This document shows positions 40,801 to 52,300 of a stretch of 64,000 nucleotides of DNA, piece by piece. A program made the position numbers and the translations under genes. This DNA comes from Certhia americana (taxonomy: Eukaryota > Chordata > Aves > Passeriformes > Certhiidae): NCBI GenBank assembly GCA_018697195.1, contig CM031879.1, forward strand, positions 34,858,228 to 34,922,227, given 5' to 3'. Below the pieces are notes generated by a model. The model had not been told where the DNA came from, did no database searches, and saw only the letters and a program-made list of their open reading frames with translations. Positions within the stretch are counted from its first letter, which is position 1; every line of letters starts with the position of its first letter.

Positions 40801-41248
40801 CTAATGGATTTACTAGGTACTTCAAACTACTTGAAAATAACTCACACATAATGGCCTATGTGATGGACAGTTGATTCCTAGGAAGCAAAAAGTTTTGAAC
40901 TTTACTGTCAGGAGAGGAGAGGGTCACATTCATGTTCTTAGAAGTTCAAACACAAGTTGGAATACTGATTAAATCCTAATTTTTCCCCCTTGCATTAAGT
41001 ACTCTGAAAACATCTCTAAGTAAAAGAAAATCTATATGAAGAAGAAAAAGGTATATGAAGAGAAGAGAGACATTATTCATTTTTATGTTAGTTCAGTTAC
41101 TATAAAACACTCAGGAATCCATGCTTATCTACATCTAGTGACAAACCAAGTTACACTAATTTTACTGTCTGTAAAGCAGTCTTTAATTCTCATCAGTCTG
41201 AACTTGAATGTAGACTGTCGGAGTCTGGAAATATAAAAAGTATTTCTT
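34899..41248. other. unique non-coding stretch
   Basis: No gene or interspersed repeat was recognised. A TTTA/TTTG-rich simple tract lies at about 36411-36438 and a short TA run near 38170. Overlapping frames of about 100 residues at 36624-36955 have unremarkable composition and no recognisable domain. A very short exon-like segment on the minus strand (36554-36594) is noted separately. Confidence 0.5.
36554..36594 (-). other. micro-exon-like segment between strong splice signals
   Basis: On the minus strand the acceptor TTTTCTTTTCCCAG (AG at 36595-36596) is followed 41 bases later by CCCAAG|GTGAGTT, which matches the donor consensus closely. A second acceptor, TTTCCTTCAG, lies inside and would give a 25-base exon. 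No coding meaning can be assigned, and chance pairing is likely in DNA this rich in pyrimidine runs. Confidence 0.15.
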
Positions 41249-41578
41249 TGTATGTTTGGGAGATTTTAAGATCTCTGACAAACAGTATTTTTAACCTTTG
41301 TTCCTGGAAAAAGGGCTTTTAGGCTCTGGAATGAAGCAGAGTTTTTAAGAGTGTGTATTAAACAGTAGAATAGTGTGTAGTTTTATCACAGGGTGAGAAT
41401 TTTAGATTTATGGGGTTTTTAGGATGGCAGACAAGAGAAGGCAAGACGGAAGAAGCACATGGCTTTTGGGTTTCTTCTTCCTCATCTGCCTCCATCTTCT
41501 GCAGTGAGGTGGCACATTATAGTTGGCTTAGAGTAGAGTTTAACCTTCTAACATAGATAATAGTTATTGGAGAAGTAT

Positions 41579-41584
41579 TATAAA
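41579..41584 (+). promoter_or_regulatory. TATA box of the 41 kb LTR
   Basis: TATAAA in the context AGTATTATAAATACTG, about 250 bases before the polyadenylation signal of the same block. Current promoter activity is unknown. Confidence 0.45.
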
Positions 41585-41634
41585 TACTGATTATGTGGAT
41601 TGTAGCATAAATATCCACACCACCCTGAGGGTGG

Positions 41635-41750
41635 GAGCATTTTAGTATGGAGCATTTCATAGTTAGCATTAGAGCATTTTGTATTTGGTATTAGAGCATT
41701 TAGCATTTTAGCACAGGAGCATTTTGCATTTTGTATTTGGTAATGGAGCT
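41635..41750 (+). repeat. GAGCATTT tandem array inside the LTR
   Basis: Five GAGCAT words begin at 41635, 41650, 41672, 41694 and 41717, with a GAGCT variant at 41745, so the usual period is about 22 bases. Units read roughly GAGCATTTTGTATTTGGTATTA. The array lies between the LTR's TATA box and its AATAAA signal. Confidence 0.8.
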
Positions 41751-41825
41751 TTGGAGGTTCGTGCCTCGAACTGACCTGCAAGGAAGAACTCTACAGGTCA
41801 GGCACAGAATGCAATGATAAGAAAA

Positions 41826-41831
41826 AATAAA
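41826..41831 (+). promoter_or_regulatory. polyadenylation signal of the 41 kb LTR
   Basis: AATAAA within GAAAAAATAAACAATG, placed 76 bases before the proposed end of the LTR, as expected for an R/U5 boundary. Confidence 0.5.
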
Positions 41832-41907
41832 CAATGAAGAAAACATCAGAAGAAAAGCCTCACAACCAGTTCTTCAAACTCTCTGGCTGGGAAAACAAAA
41901 TTGTACA

Positions 41908-43194
41908 TTCTCGGGTCGGCAAAAAACAGCCTATAAACAGAGACAAACACAAGAAAATATTTTTTATAATTCCAAGAGTAGACCACTATCCTCCTAGAAA
42001 CCTGTATAAGAAGGTAATTGCTAGAAGAAATGGTTCAAAACATCAATGAGCATCATCACAGGGAGTCCAGAAGTGGGAAAAAGACAGGAGATGGCTGCGA
42101 TCAAGTTCACTACAGCTTCTAGTGTTAAGTTGCTTAAAGTAACATGAAAGTTTATTTTGCTAACCAACTGATATTGGGTGAAGTGATTGGAAAGTTGTTG
42201 CTGCGTTCTACTGCACAGAATTTTGGTTTGCTTCATCTAAAGACCTGGGCCTTCTAATGCTAAAATAAGCAGTGCATTTTATCACACTACTGAAAAAAAG
42301 CTGACGCAAGAATTGCAGAGGTTAACAACCGCAAATATTAAAGATGTTTTTACAGAAAAAATTATGTGATGAAGTAAAATAAGTCAGATTTGTTTCTTTT
42401 GAATTCATGCATTAAAAACTGGCTTTTGACAGACTACCACCTCTTCTTAAGGAAAAGCTGAGAAGTGCATGAGTTTTAAGACAGATCAGTATGTAATTAC
42501 ACTAGTAAATCATATGACTATGTTTGAGGTACTGCTTCTGAGCACTGGAGTGTAATTAAAAAACCTGCTAAGGACCATTTAGTATGAAGAACTACCTGTG
42601 GTTTTATGATTAGACTGGAAAAGCATATTAATATATCAATAAGGTAGCAAAACAGAAGATACAAGTTTTCTACACTTATTTTTCTTTTTTTCTTTCAGAA
42701 AATAGTTGCTATTTCTTCATGTTGCCCCAAATTTAGTAAAGTGTTCATTTCTCAGTGAAAAAAGGAAAAGGTAAGTCGAAAAAAATTTAAATTGATGAAG
42801 TTACATATATGATGTCGGGAAGAATTTTCTTACACTGGAATAAGAGTCTGCATTCAGACAACTGTCGTGGAGCAATCCGAAATAGTTTCCATAACAAGTA
42901 GGAGCTCTATTTTCCAACATACCTGATACGCAATCAGGACCTCAACTTCCAAAGAAGGGAGGTTTAAATAGAATAATTTTGCTGTACTTCTGTCAATATT
43001 ATTTAGCCCTGTGAGATACACACTCTACAATATTCTTCCTTCTCCACAGCTCAGGAGCAAGTCCCAGCTCTGATATGCCTAAGCCATCTAACCTTAGCTC
43101 ATACTGCTAAAGGAAACTGTTAAATTATGAGAAAGCTATGAAATAGTCTGTGAAGAAGAGACATACCCAATAAAAAAGGTAAAAATAAGATAAT
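41908..43194. other. unique non-coding stretch with one exon-like segment
   Basis: No gene or repeat was recognised apart from the 72-base exon-like segment at 42699-42770, described separately. Confidence 0.5.
42699..42770 (+). other. 72-bp exon-like segment with strong acceptor and donor
   Basis: A long pyrimidine tract ending TTTTTTTCTTTCAG (AG at 42697-42698) precedes the segment. It ends at GGAAAAG|GTAAGTCG, an almost perfect donor. All three plus-strand frames contain a stop inside the 72 bases, so if it is an exon it is untranslated or belongs to a long non-coding RNA. It could also be a chance pairing of splice-like signals. Confidence 0.25.
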
Positions 43195-43745
43195 TGTCCC
43201 ACTCTACTTTGCATTGGTGCAATCTCACCTTGAATATTGTGTGCTGTTTTGGCTAGTGCCATATAAGAAAGACATCAAACTATTAGAGAATGTCCAAAGG
43301 AGGGCAATAAAGATGGTGAAGGACCTTGAGGGGAAACCTCATGAGAAGCATCTGAGGTCACTTGGTCCATTCAGCCTGGAAAAGAGGAGATGAGGAGAGA
43401 CCTCAGTGTGGTTTTCAACATCCTCATGAGGGGAAAAGGAAGGTCAGGCACTGATCTCTTCTCTGTGGTGACCAGAGACAGAACCTGAGGGAATGGCCTG
43501 AAGTTGTGTCAGGAGAGGTTTAGGTTGGATATTAGAGAAAGATTCTTCACCCAGAAGCTGGCAGGACACTGGAACAGGCTCCCCAGGGAAATGGTCATAG
43601 CATCAAGCCTGAGTTCCAGGAGTGTTTGGACAATGCTCTTGAGCATATGGCATCACTCTTGGGAATGATGCTCTGCAGGGTTGGGAGTTGGACTTGATGA
43701 TATTTGTAGGTCCCTTCCAAGTCAGCTTATCCTGTGATTCTGTGA
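43195..43745 (+). mobile_element. CR1 LINE 3' fragment (RT C-terminus plus 3' UTR)
   Basis: The first 190 bases or so translate in one plus-strand frame to the C-terminal part of the CR1 reverse transcriptase: an HLEYCVLFW segment, then [15 protein letters not shown] and a closing FSLEKRR, after which a stop appears. The rest is the 3' UTR, with 'GGAACAGGCTCCCCAGGG' near 43571, 'GTTGGACTTGATGATA' near 43687 and the terminal GTGATTCTGTGA octamers at 43734-43745. Catalytic motifs lie upstream and are missing. The copy is fairly well preserved, so it is younger than the 18 kb fragment. Confidence 0.92.
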
Positions 43746-43908
43746 AAATTGTGAAGGTTAGGTTGTTCAGATGTTGACTATTATCAGCCCAAAATTGCAA
43801 ATAAAGAGTTCCAAGAAGGCAAAGTATAAAATCATGAAAGGAAATACATATACTTGGGAGATGATGGCAACTTAGGAGCATTGAAGACAAGCTTAAGGAA
43901 GCAAAGGG

Positions 43909-43912
43909 GTTT

Positions 43913-43956
<44 letters not shown>

Positions 43957-44004
43957 TTTCTTTCTTTCTTTCTTTCTTTCTTTTATTTCTTTCTTTCTTC
44001 TTTC
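43909..44004. repeat. (TTTC)n microsatellite, about 24 units
   Basis: A nearly pure TTTC array of about 96 bases, with a few interruptions (TTTTC and TTTTA near 43955 and 43984). On the minus strand it reads GAAA and produces spurious lysine/glutamate/arginine-rich frames. Tetranucleotide tracts of this length are usually polymorphic. Confidence 0.95.
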
Positions 44005-45597
44005 GTTCATTTTCTCCTCTCTGATAGATGACTGTCTTGCAGTAAAACTCTGATAAGCATAATAATGTATTCTGTTGTTTGCTAATCCCAGTTTGCAACT
44101 GTGCATTTTAGCTAATAATCATTGTTTTTAAGCAGCATCTATCCTGCTTGTGTAGTCTCTTTACACATGGATGAAGATGCCTGAATAAAGTAACTCAGAG
44201 ATGCAGCCATTATATTACCTAAGACCATGCTATCATTAATAAAAAGGGCCCTTTAGTTATGCTTATCATCACTTAGATATTCTTTTCTCTTAGACAACTA
44301 ATGAGCATGCAATGCCAAGAATATTTACCTGATTTATGCTGGTAATCAGGTAGGCAGGCTCAAAATCTCTATTTCTAAGGAAACAAATAAATGACCATGA
44401 TTTAACCATATATTACTCAAAGGAATTGCCCACATGTAACAACTTCTTGAACCATGGGACATTATTTCACACAGTTCAGTGCACAAAACAAAACTGCATT
44501 AGCTTACCTCTGCCTGGGGTTAAGAACCTTTAAGTAAACATTTGCCTATTAAACAGCTGTTGCACCATGTATTTATTCTCTAAGGTAAGAGTTATAATAG
44601 AGGGAACCTAAACTGTGGGCCAGGAAAAGGTACATTTATAAAAAGGTATAGACAGATTTCTACAGCTTTCAGTAAATTCCAACTTATAGCAGAGAACAGC
44701 ATTACAGTGTGCTTCTCTTCATCCTTATTCAATTTTCTCAGCTAAGTGGGCATTGTTTTGTTCACAGTGCAGTAGTGTGAAGTAAACTTTAGCTGTGATC
44801 CAAGTTTGAAAACATGAGTTTGTGTAAAGACTTGATTTGAACTGATTTCCCCAAACATTAATGTCAGTAACAATCACTGCTCTACTCTAAAGCTTCTGCT
44901 AATTGCAATAATGATCACTTCTAGGTGGAAGAAAAGGAAAAAAAAATCTATCTAGGTAATGGATTCCATTTGGGTTTTTTACCTTTCCTGTTCCAGCATA
45001 GGCCTTGAGTACTGTTCCGGTCTAATTTAGGGGCAGAAGTAGAGGAACATGAGTAAGAGAAGAGAAGGTAAATTAAACTGAGTTAAATAGGCTATCAAAA
45101 TTAAGTTAGTCATGATGGTAAGCAAAGAAGATCCGATCACTTCCAATTCACTTTTAATTAAAAATAGATATATAAGACCATATGGTATTGCTGGGGGAAG
45201 ATGTCACATGAATGTCTCACAGCTAAATTGATTTTCCAACATGATTCAACAGAATATGTCTCTGATTGATTTGAGAAGGATCCTACAGGGTGTATATATG
45301 TCGCACTGTAGTGCCTTTGCTGTAGAATTGGAGAAAAGGCACTTAAGATTTGTATTGTTGGCAGAGTTTCTCACCAAGAGAAGTTTTCTTTCTATCCTAT
45401 CTTTTTCTCATGTTTTGGGGGGTACTTTTTATCCTTTTCTTTTTGCATTGTGCCATATATTCATGGCTGTTTCACTTCTCCAGTTCCTTTGCGAACTGGT
45501 ATGTCAAATAGTAGAAGGGGCGTTCACCAGTGAGTGTAATGAATTCGCAAAATACAACTAGTATTGTAGAAAAGCAGTTGATATTCTCATAATGGAA

Positions 45598-45622
45598 AGT
45601 CTGTCTACAAATTAGACAGACT
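45598..45622. repeat. perfect 9-bp stem hairpin
   Basis: Arms AGTCTGTCT (45598-45606) and AGACAGACT (45614-45622) are exact reverse complements with a seven-base loop. A further AGTCTGTCTT copy begins near 45634. No T-run or gene context suggests a terminator. Confidence 0.6.
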
Positions 45623-47934
45623 ATACAGTGAAGAGTCTGTCTTCATTCATTTTTGAAGGATGGGATTACATAGTTTAAGAATTGAATGAAGATAACAGGA
45701 TTAATTTTGTATGGAAATTTGGTTATGAACTGCTGCTCAGTTCACTGCAGATATTTACACTATTATATTATGGTGTGTGTACACGCACATGCTGCATTAT
45801 TGAGAATACAAATACAATAAATTAATAACTATTAAATGGAAGAATTTAAATTATCTGTGCAAATATAATTCAGTCTCAATAACTAGAACAGAGAGCTGCA
45901 GAAGAAAGAGGAAGATTCAGAGTTGAATCTCTATAGACCTCTTACTTTTTGTGTTGTTGTGTTGGCCTTCTGCCAACTTGATCCATTTCACTGCCCTGGG
46001 AAGGACATGGGGAGACTGAAGAGCCTGCTGAGAACTTTATGTGTTTACATTTTTCTGAAAATTTGTCTTCATTTACATGCAATGAAAAGTGCTCTGTTAA
46101 TGAGTACTTGTTCAACATTGGGTTTTACAGCTAATTTTCACTGAGCAATCCCATGGTTTATTTTAATTCACTCAATTCACGTAACTCTCTGAGGACATAA
46201 ATATTGATTTCCTCATGTTTTTTCTCTGTGTTACTTTTTATTATATTATGTGAGTGCTACAGAAAATAATCATTATCATATTTTGTGACAGGTTAGTATT
46301 CATTCCCCATTTTACAAGTATCTTAAAGTATTGTAAGTATTTATTTGGAAGATTTTAAAAAATTCCTTTATTCTGGATGTCCACTTTTAAATATTTCACA
46401 ATGGCTTCCTATCTCAGATATTTTTTGCTTTGCAGAAAGACTCAAAGCATGGCTGGCTCAAAAAAGAAACTATGGCCCTCTCATGATTATGACCCTTTTT
46501 CCCTGTGAAGACATTCAGTGCCATTGGGTATAACCCTTCCAATTTTGATTTCCTGTGTTTCTGAGATTATTCAGTCACCATCCACCACCACTGGCAACAC
46601 CTAAGAAGATTCTTACAGAAACTCATCTAGTCCCTTCCATATTTAAATGATCTCACACTTGTCTGTGGTGCACAGGAGGAATATACACTGGGTTTGGGGA
46701 AGAACAAGGCTAGAAGAATTTTCTGCAATGTGTGCATGTCCTGCAGAAATTATTATAGCAGGACTAATTTTAAAATTAATTTATTCACAGGGAACAGAAC
46801 TTCCAGCATGTGAGATATCAAAATAGCTTTGACTTCTTTCTATAATTTTGATTTAGAGGTTCTGAGCTAGATTTTTAAGACATGGATCTGTAATATTAAT
46901 TTATAAAAAATGAACACTGAGGCACAAAAAAAAAAAAGAAATCTGCTCAGCAATTACCTGGAGTTGGTACGAACTGAAAGTACTGCCACTAAAATCATCA
47001 AGCATTAGAAACCTCTTTCTGTGCTCTTTAAATCATTTGGAGAAACAGAAGTTCTCAGAAGAAAATTTATATTGCAATATGAAATCTTAAATATTTCAAT
47101 AAATATAAGAAAGAGTTGAAATTCATAAACATGCAACTGCCCCTGTAGGCATAAACTCTTCTGTTCATTGTTTTTCCCTTTGCAATTTGACATATGGTGC
47201 TGAATCAATAAGGCAATTGATCATTATTAGATAACCACACACCTGGGAGGCTTCAAGGCACAGGATGTAACCAGATAGTCAGAACCACAAGGGTATGATA
47301 ATTTTTCAGTTATAGGTAATCATATAATTTCTTTAAATTTTACTACTGCAATAAATAACTTCCAGTGTGAATAGAGCTGGCAGTTAATGTCACAATATTT
47401 CACCTACAAGACTTGTAGAGACTAATGCACTTCTACAAAAACCTTAAAAGCCATTATAATTAGAAGGCTGATTCAGTCTAACATTCATAATCTGCATCTG
47501 ACAATCTCCCTGAAGTCAGAGCATTTGCAGCACCTCTTCCCAGCAGCAACAGCAGAATCAGAGCAGTGACCAAGTCTTACATGATAAATATGTGAACAGG
47601 GGAAACTGGGGGGTTCATTTTCACCCAGTGGCCAGGTTTTTCTCTATTTTCCCAGTAATATTAAGAGAAATTTTGCTGTCACTGAATGTAAATACAGAAT
47701 ATTAAATTCTGTCATAAAATAGACCTTGAGTAGAAAAGAAGGAAAAATTTTGTCATGCTATCACGTTTATAATTTTTAGAAATATATATAGTTAAGGCTC
47801 TGCATAGTGAAATAGCTTTTGTCCTTGGTTAATAAAAACTTCTATTACTATTATTGAAACAATGTAGGCATGAATGCAAAGAACACAAAGAGCAAAGTGC
47901 TACACAGACTTGTATGCAATGCAGCAGAAGCTAC

Positions 47935-49321
47935 AGAAGAATTCTGGGAATTACTGACCTGTCAGACTCAACTCTGTGCCTGACAAGATCATGGAACAGA
48001 TCTTTCTAGAACCTATGCTGAGACACATGGAGAACAGGGAGGTGATGCAAGGCAGGCAGCTTCACTAAGGGCAAGTCCTGCCTGGCCAAACAGTGACCTT
48101 CTGTGTTGGATTGACTACATCTATGGACAAGGGAAGAGCTACAGATGTTGTTTATATGGGCTTCTGTAAAACCTTTGACACAATCCCTCACAACGTCCTT
48201 CTCTAAATTGAAGAGAGATGTATTTAATGGGTCTTCAGTGGATAAAGAATTGATTGAATGGTTACATTGGCTCAAAGTCTTGATGGACATCCATGACAAC
48301 TAGTATCCCTCAGGGGTCTGTATTTGGGACCATTATTTAATATCTTAATTAATAATATAGATGAAGGGATAGAATGCAGCCTTAGCAAATTTGCAGAAGA
48401 CAGCAAGCTGAGTGGTGCTGTTGACACAGCTGAAGGACAGGCTCCAATCCAGAGGGACCTGGACAAGATCAAGTAGTGAGCCAATGGGAATTTCATGACA
48501 CTGAACAAGACCAAGTGCAAGGTGCTGAACCTGGATCAAGGCAATCCCTGGTATCAACACAGGCTGGGGATTAACAGATCAGAGCAGCCCTGCTGAGAAG
48601 GACTTGCAGGTGATGGGGGAGGAGAGGATGGGCATGAGGTGGCAATGGGGACTCCCAGCCCAGAAAGCCAATTGTATCCTGGGCTGCATCCAAAGCAGCA
48701 TGGACATCAGGGGAGGGAGGGGGTTCTGTCCCTCTGCTCTGCTCTGCTCTGCTCTGCTCTGCTCTGCTCTGCTCTGCTCTGCTCTTCTCTGGTGAGACCC
48801 TACCTGGACCCCTGTATGCAGGTCTGGGGTCCCCAGGACAGGAAGGACATCAATGTATTAGACTAAGTCCAGAGGAGGGTCACTAAGATGATTATAAGGA
48901 TGAAGCACCTCTCCTATGAGGAAAAGCTGAGAGAATTGGGATTGTTCAGCCTAGAAGAGAGAAGGCCTTGAGGTGACCTAATTGAGGCCTTCCAGTACGT
49001 GAAGGGACCCTACAAGAAAGATGGAGAGAGACTATTTACAAGAGCATGTAGTGATAAGACAAGGTGGAACGGTCTCCAACTGAGATTAGGTTTAGATGAC
49101 AATCTATAAAGAAATTCTTTACTGGGAAGGTGGTGAAACCCTGGAACAGGTTGCCCAAAGCTGTTGTGGATGACCCATCTCTGTCAGTGCAAAAGGCCAG
49201 CGTGGATGAGGCACTGAGCAACCCGTGGAAGGTGTGATAGAGTGGAAGGTGTCCCTGCCATGGCAGATGGTTTAGGATCAGATGATCTTTAAGCTCTTTT
49301 CCAACCCAAAACATTCTATGA
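47935..49321 (+). mobile_element. CR1 LINE fragment, about 1.4 kb, with RT remnant
   Basis: This is the longest transposon copy in the window. Its 5' part encodes reverse-transcriptase remnants across shifting frames: [20 protein letters not shown] near 47980, DKGRATDVVYMGFCKTFDTI near 48125, and PQGSV near 48309. The catalytic FADD box reads FAED (48390-48401), so the first essential aspartate is lost. IEPIQ-like and RDLDK segments follow. In-frame stops occur (for example the TAG and TGA at 48476-48480). The RT C-terminus is interrupted by a CTCTG expansion (48732-48785). The 3' UTR ends in 'GATGATCTTTAAGCTCTTTT', CCAACCC and ATTCTATGATTA. It is truncated at the 5' end and inactive. Confidence 0.93.
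48732..48785 (+). repeat. (CTCTG)n pentanucleotide array inside CR1
   Basis: About ten perfect CTCTG units, followed by a CTCTTCTCTGGTGAGACC junction. The normal CR1 sequence has one or two CTCTG-like units at this spot, so the array probably grew from the transposon itself. Confidence 0.95.
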
Positions 49322-52300
49322 TTAATATTAGTGAGTTCAGAAAAAAGAAAAAAAAAAGTGAAGACAAAAACCTGTTATCTGTACATAGCACAAAAAGAGC
49401 AACTGCTTGGCTTCACCTTGTTCTTTCAGCTGGCATAAACCAATCTTCCTTCTTAACACTTGAAAACACAGATTTCATTTTGAATATACTGTTCCCATGT
49501 TGAAGAAATTTTTCTTTTGGTGACTTGATGAAAAAATGCAGTCTAAAGCTACTGGAAGAAACACTCAAATGAAGTTTAAACATATTCCAAAAATTCATAG
49601 AAACACCAAAATGGAAGGCATGCTTTCAGATCATACTTCTGGCATATGGGCTGATATGAAGATTTGCAGCAAATCAATGTTTTGAAACTTTTTCTGGAGG
49701 GCAAGTTTCAATAGTTCATCTATAGTAGCCACCTGCACAGCTGCCTGGTTTGGGGTGGCTGGTGCAGGACCTCATTTCCTGGGACTTGCTCCAAATTCCC
49801 TGACATCCCTATCCAAACAGCCTCAGGCCTGAGCCTCCATAACCACCAGCCCCAGGGAGCTGTCAGCATCCTGACTGTGGTTGTAAACCATGGGTTTGCA
49901 CATGAGATGTAAAAAATGTGTTTTCCCTCATGTTTGGCTAAAAACTGGAGCAAGCACTCAGGTAGTTTTCCCCAGAAGAGTCATATCTTTGTAGCAAGGC
50001 AGTAACTCACAGACATTTAGCTTTTGATACAGTTAACTCATTTTTCTTCTGGTCAATGACTGTGCAATATTCAAGCACTCCCTTTAGAAATTTCAGAGTG
50101 TTTGGCCATTTGTAGGACACAAATTACAGCACAGCAGATATATCCATATAATCTGCCTTTACAACATAAGGAAACTGGGCTGATTTCACTTTTGATCCCC
50201 TTAGGAAGACAAAGGTGGTAAGCATAATAGGTCACTCTGTGAATTTCCACAACCAAGGCGACCACCAAGCCATCTCACTAGCTGAGATACAAAGAGTAGA
50301 TTTCTTTCATTACTTTACTAACAAAACTGGGCCACAGAGACACACAGGAACACAGGCTCCCTTAGGCTTAGTTCATCCTAGTGGGCAGTGAAAGGGCCCC
50401 CTCTGCCTGTCCCAATATATCAAAGAGTTTCAGGCACACGTGATTTATGGGTTTATCGAAGGGCTGTGCTTTTATGATATCTCTCTCCCCCAGCAGGAGG
50501 CTCAAACTTGTCTGTGAGAGTATGCCATCTCTGCACAGGAATTCTGCTTCTCAAAACAGGCAGAGAATCAACAATTCTAGGCATAAGAATGGGAGTTTTC
50601 CCACACCAGCATTCTTAGCATTCCCAGCTGCAAAATCGATTTGAGTGAAAATTCCCTCTTTGACAAATCTGGTTTGAACTGTTCCCTCCCAAGTCACTGA
50701 TGCTGTGCTATTGCAAACCAGAATGACTTACAGGCATTTTGTGCATGCTACTTGTTCTTCTGTATACATCTGGGAAATTGCTACTTCAAAATTACATGAA
50801 TTTGAGAAGTATTTTTAACACCTCTGCAATTATCTCCATCCAAATCCAGCCACAGTGTCTTATCTTCCTTTACTGAAAATGAGGTTGATCAAAAGAGTTG
50901 TTTTACCCATACTCTCAATCATTTTTGTTGTTTTAGCTGTCACTTTATCACCAGCTGCTGGGTGGGTTTTGAGTGAGTGCAGCAGTTTTCTGGTGCCCTG
51001 GCTGAAGGAGAGCAAGGACATGGGAGCAGGGACAGCACAAGGTGCATACTCAGGCATGCTCATTAGAAGAGTCCTTCAGCTGGTCCCAACAATCCTCAGT
51101 TCAAAGCCTCTACTAGCCGTGCCTTTCCTGAAACACAGGAAACAGGAAAATAATCAGTTCCCCAAGGCTCTGGAGTGCAAAGACAGACAATTTTAAAGCT
51201 TTTAAAATGTACTTTCTTCCTTGCAATCCAAAAAGAGAAACAGTGTTTTGCCGATAATAATCTGAAAGCTCTTGCTTGCAACCCATGCAGAATTACTGAC
51301 TTGTGTAAGGCAGATGACTAGTTTAGCAAAAATGCAGGAAATTAGGCTGTATTTATGGCAGGTCTTTAATGGGACTGAATACTTCCATTTCATTGATTTT
51401 TGTCCTTCATTCTGCCCAGTTGTCATTACAACATTTCAAAAAGCCCTCATCTCATGTGTTTCACTCAAATGATGTATGGGATTTGATTAGAATCCTCACC
51501 AAAGCTGCTGCAAGAATATAGCATCTATTCAATATGCTTGAAACCCAAGCGAGAGAAATAGCAAGAAACCTGTTTTCAAAAGAAAGGTTTGACTTTTGCA
51601 TTTGGGGGTTGGTTGAAATTAAGCATAGAGAGGCTCTGGGAGCATGCATGCACAGAAAAGCAAATTCTTATTATTTATTCTGCTCTGCTAGCAAAAAAAA
51701 ATTAGTTCAACTGCACATCCATGAAGTTAGTTAATGAAGGGTTTCAGAATTAAGATATAGATCTTAGTCTTTCAGCTCTGGTTCAGGAAATCTATTTAGT
51801 AAAGTCAAAAGCAGATTTGATATCACCAAGTCAGTTGATAAAGCAAATCATTGGAGTCCATTTCCTTGGCCTTATTTGAGTAGTAATCTTGAGAGAGAGT
51901 AATTAAGACAGAAAGTTCTTCATGAGGAGAGATCTGCAAGGGTTAGAAGAAACCCAGATAGATCTTCCAGGGGATGAGAGGTGAAAAAAGCTCATAATGA
52001 TGCATGAGGCTAGATCAGAGAACAGCCCTCACAATGGACTACCCCAAATAGAAACAGGCAAAGCTCCAATATGTGAAACAGAGCACATTAATTTGTTTAA
52101 TGAGTGAATAGAGCATAGATTCATTTAATGAACCTGATTCAAGGGCTACTCGACTGCAAATTGCATCTTTCTGAAAAAATAACTCAAACTAGTTGTGCCT
52201 AGCCTTCATATTTTCAACTCCCATGAAAGCTGACTTAAAAAGGTTGACTGGCCCTGAAAAAAAACCAAACTGAAATTGCAAGGATTTCATATTTATATTA

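Larger units (their letters stand above)
41249..41907 (+). mobile_element. LTR-like block of an endogenous retrovirus (plus), ERVL-like
   Basis: The block starts TGTATGTTTGGGAG and ends AAAATTGTACA, giving TGTA...TACA termini. The flanks TTCTT (41244-41248) and TTCTC (41908-41912) match at four of five bases. Inside, in the expected order, are a 'TTTATCACAGGGTGAGAATTTTAG' stretch (only approximate bounds, 41385-41407), a purine-rich 'GATGGCAGACAAGAG' segment, TATAAA at 41579-41584 and AATAAA at 41826-41831, ending in 'CTCTGGCTGGGAAAACA'. This layout and wording resemble passerine ERVL-type LTRs. An alternative 3' end is the CA at 41897. No internal retroviral genes flank it. Confidence 0.6.
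43746..47934. other. unique non-coding stretch after the CR1
   Basis: It contains a long TTTC microsatellite (43909-44004) and a short hairpin (45598-45622). No gene was recognised. The 106-residue plus-strand frame at 45241-45561 is hydrophobic in its second half (about residues 55-85) but has no recognised domain or supporting context, so I treat it as chance. Confidence 0.5.

Noticed and set aside
43603..44106. 167-residue minus-strand reading frame, the longest in the window
   Set aside because: Its middle is lysine/glutamate/arginine-rich read-through of the TTTC microsatellite, and its end reads antisense through the CR1 3' UTR.
48604..48866. Two overlapping plus-strand frames with repeated S-A-L-L-C
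   Set aside because: They come from the CTCTG expansion inside a dead CR1 copy.
50855..51196. 113-residue plus-strand frame with a hydrophobic N-terminal segment
   Set aside because: The hydrophobic stretch comes from T-rich sequence. A frame on the opposite strand overlaps it, and no family is recognised.
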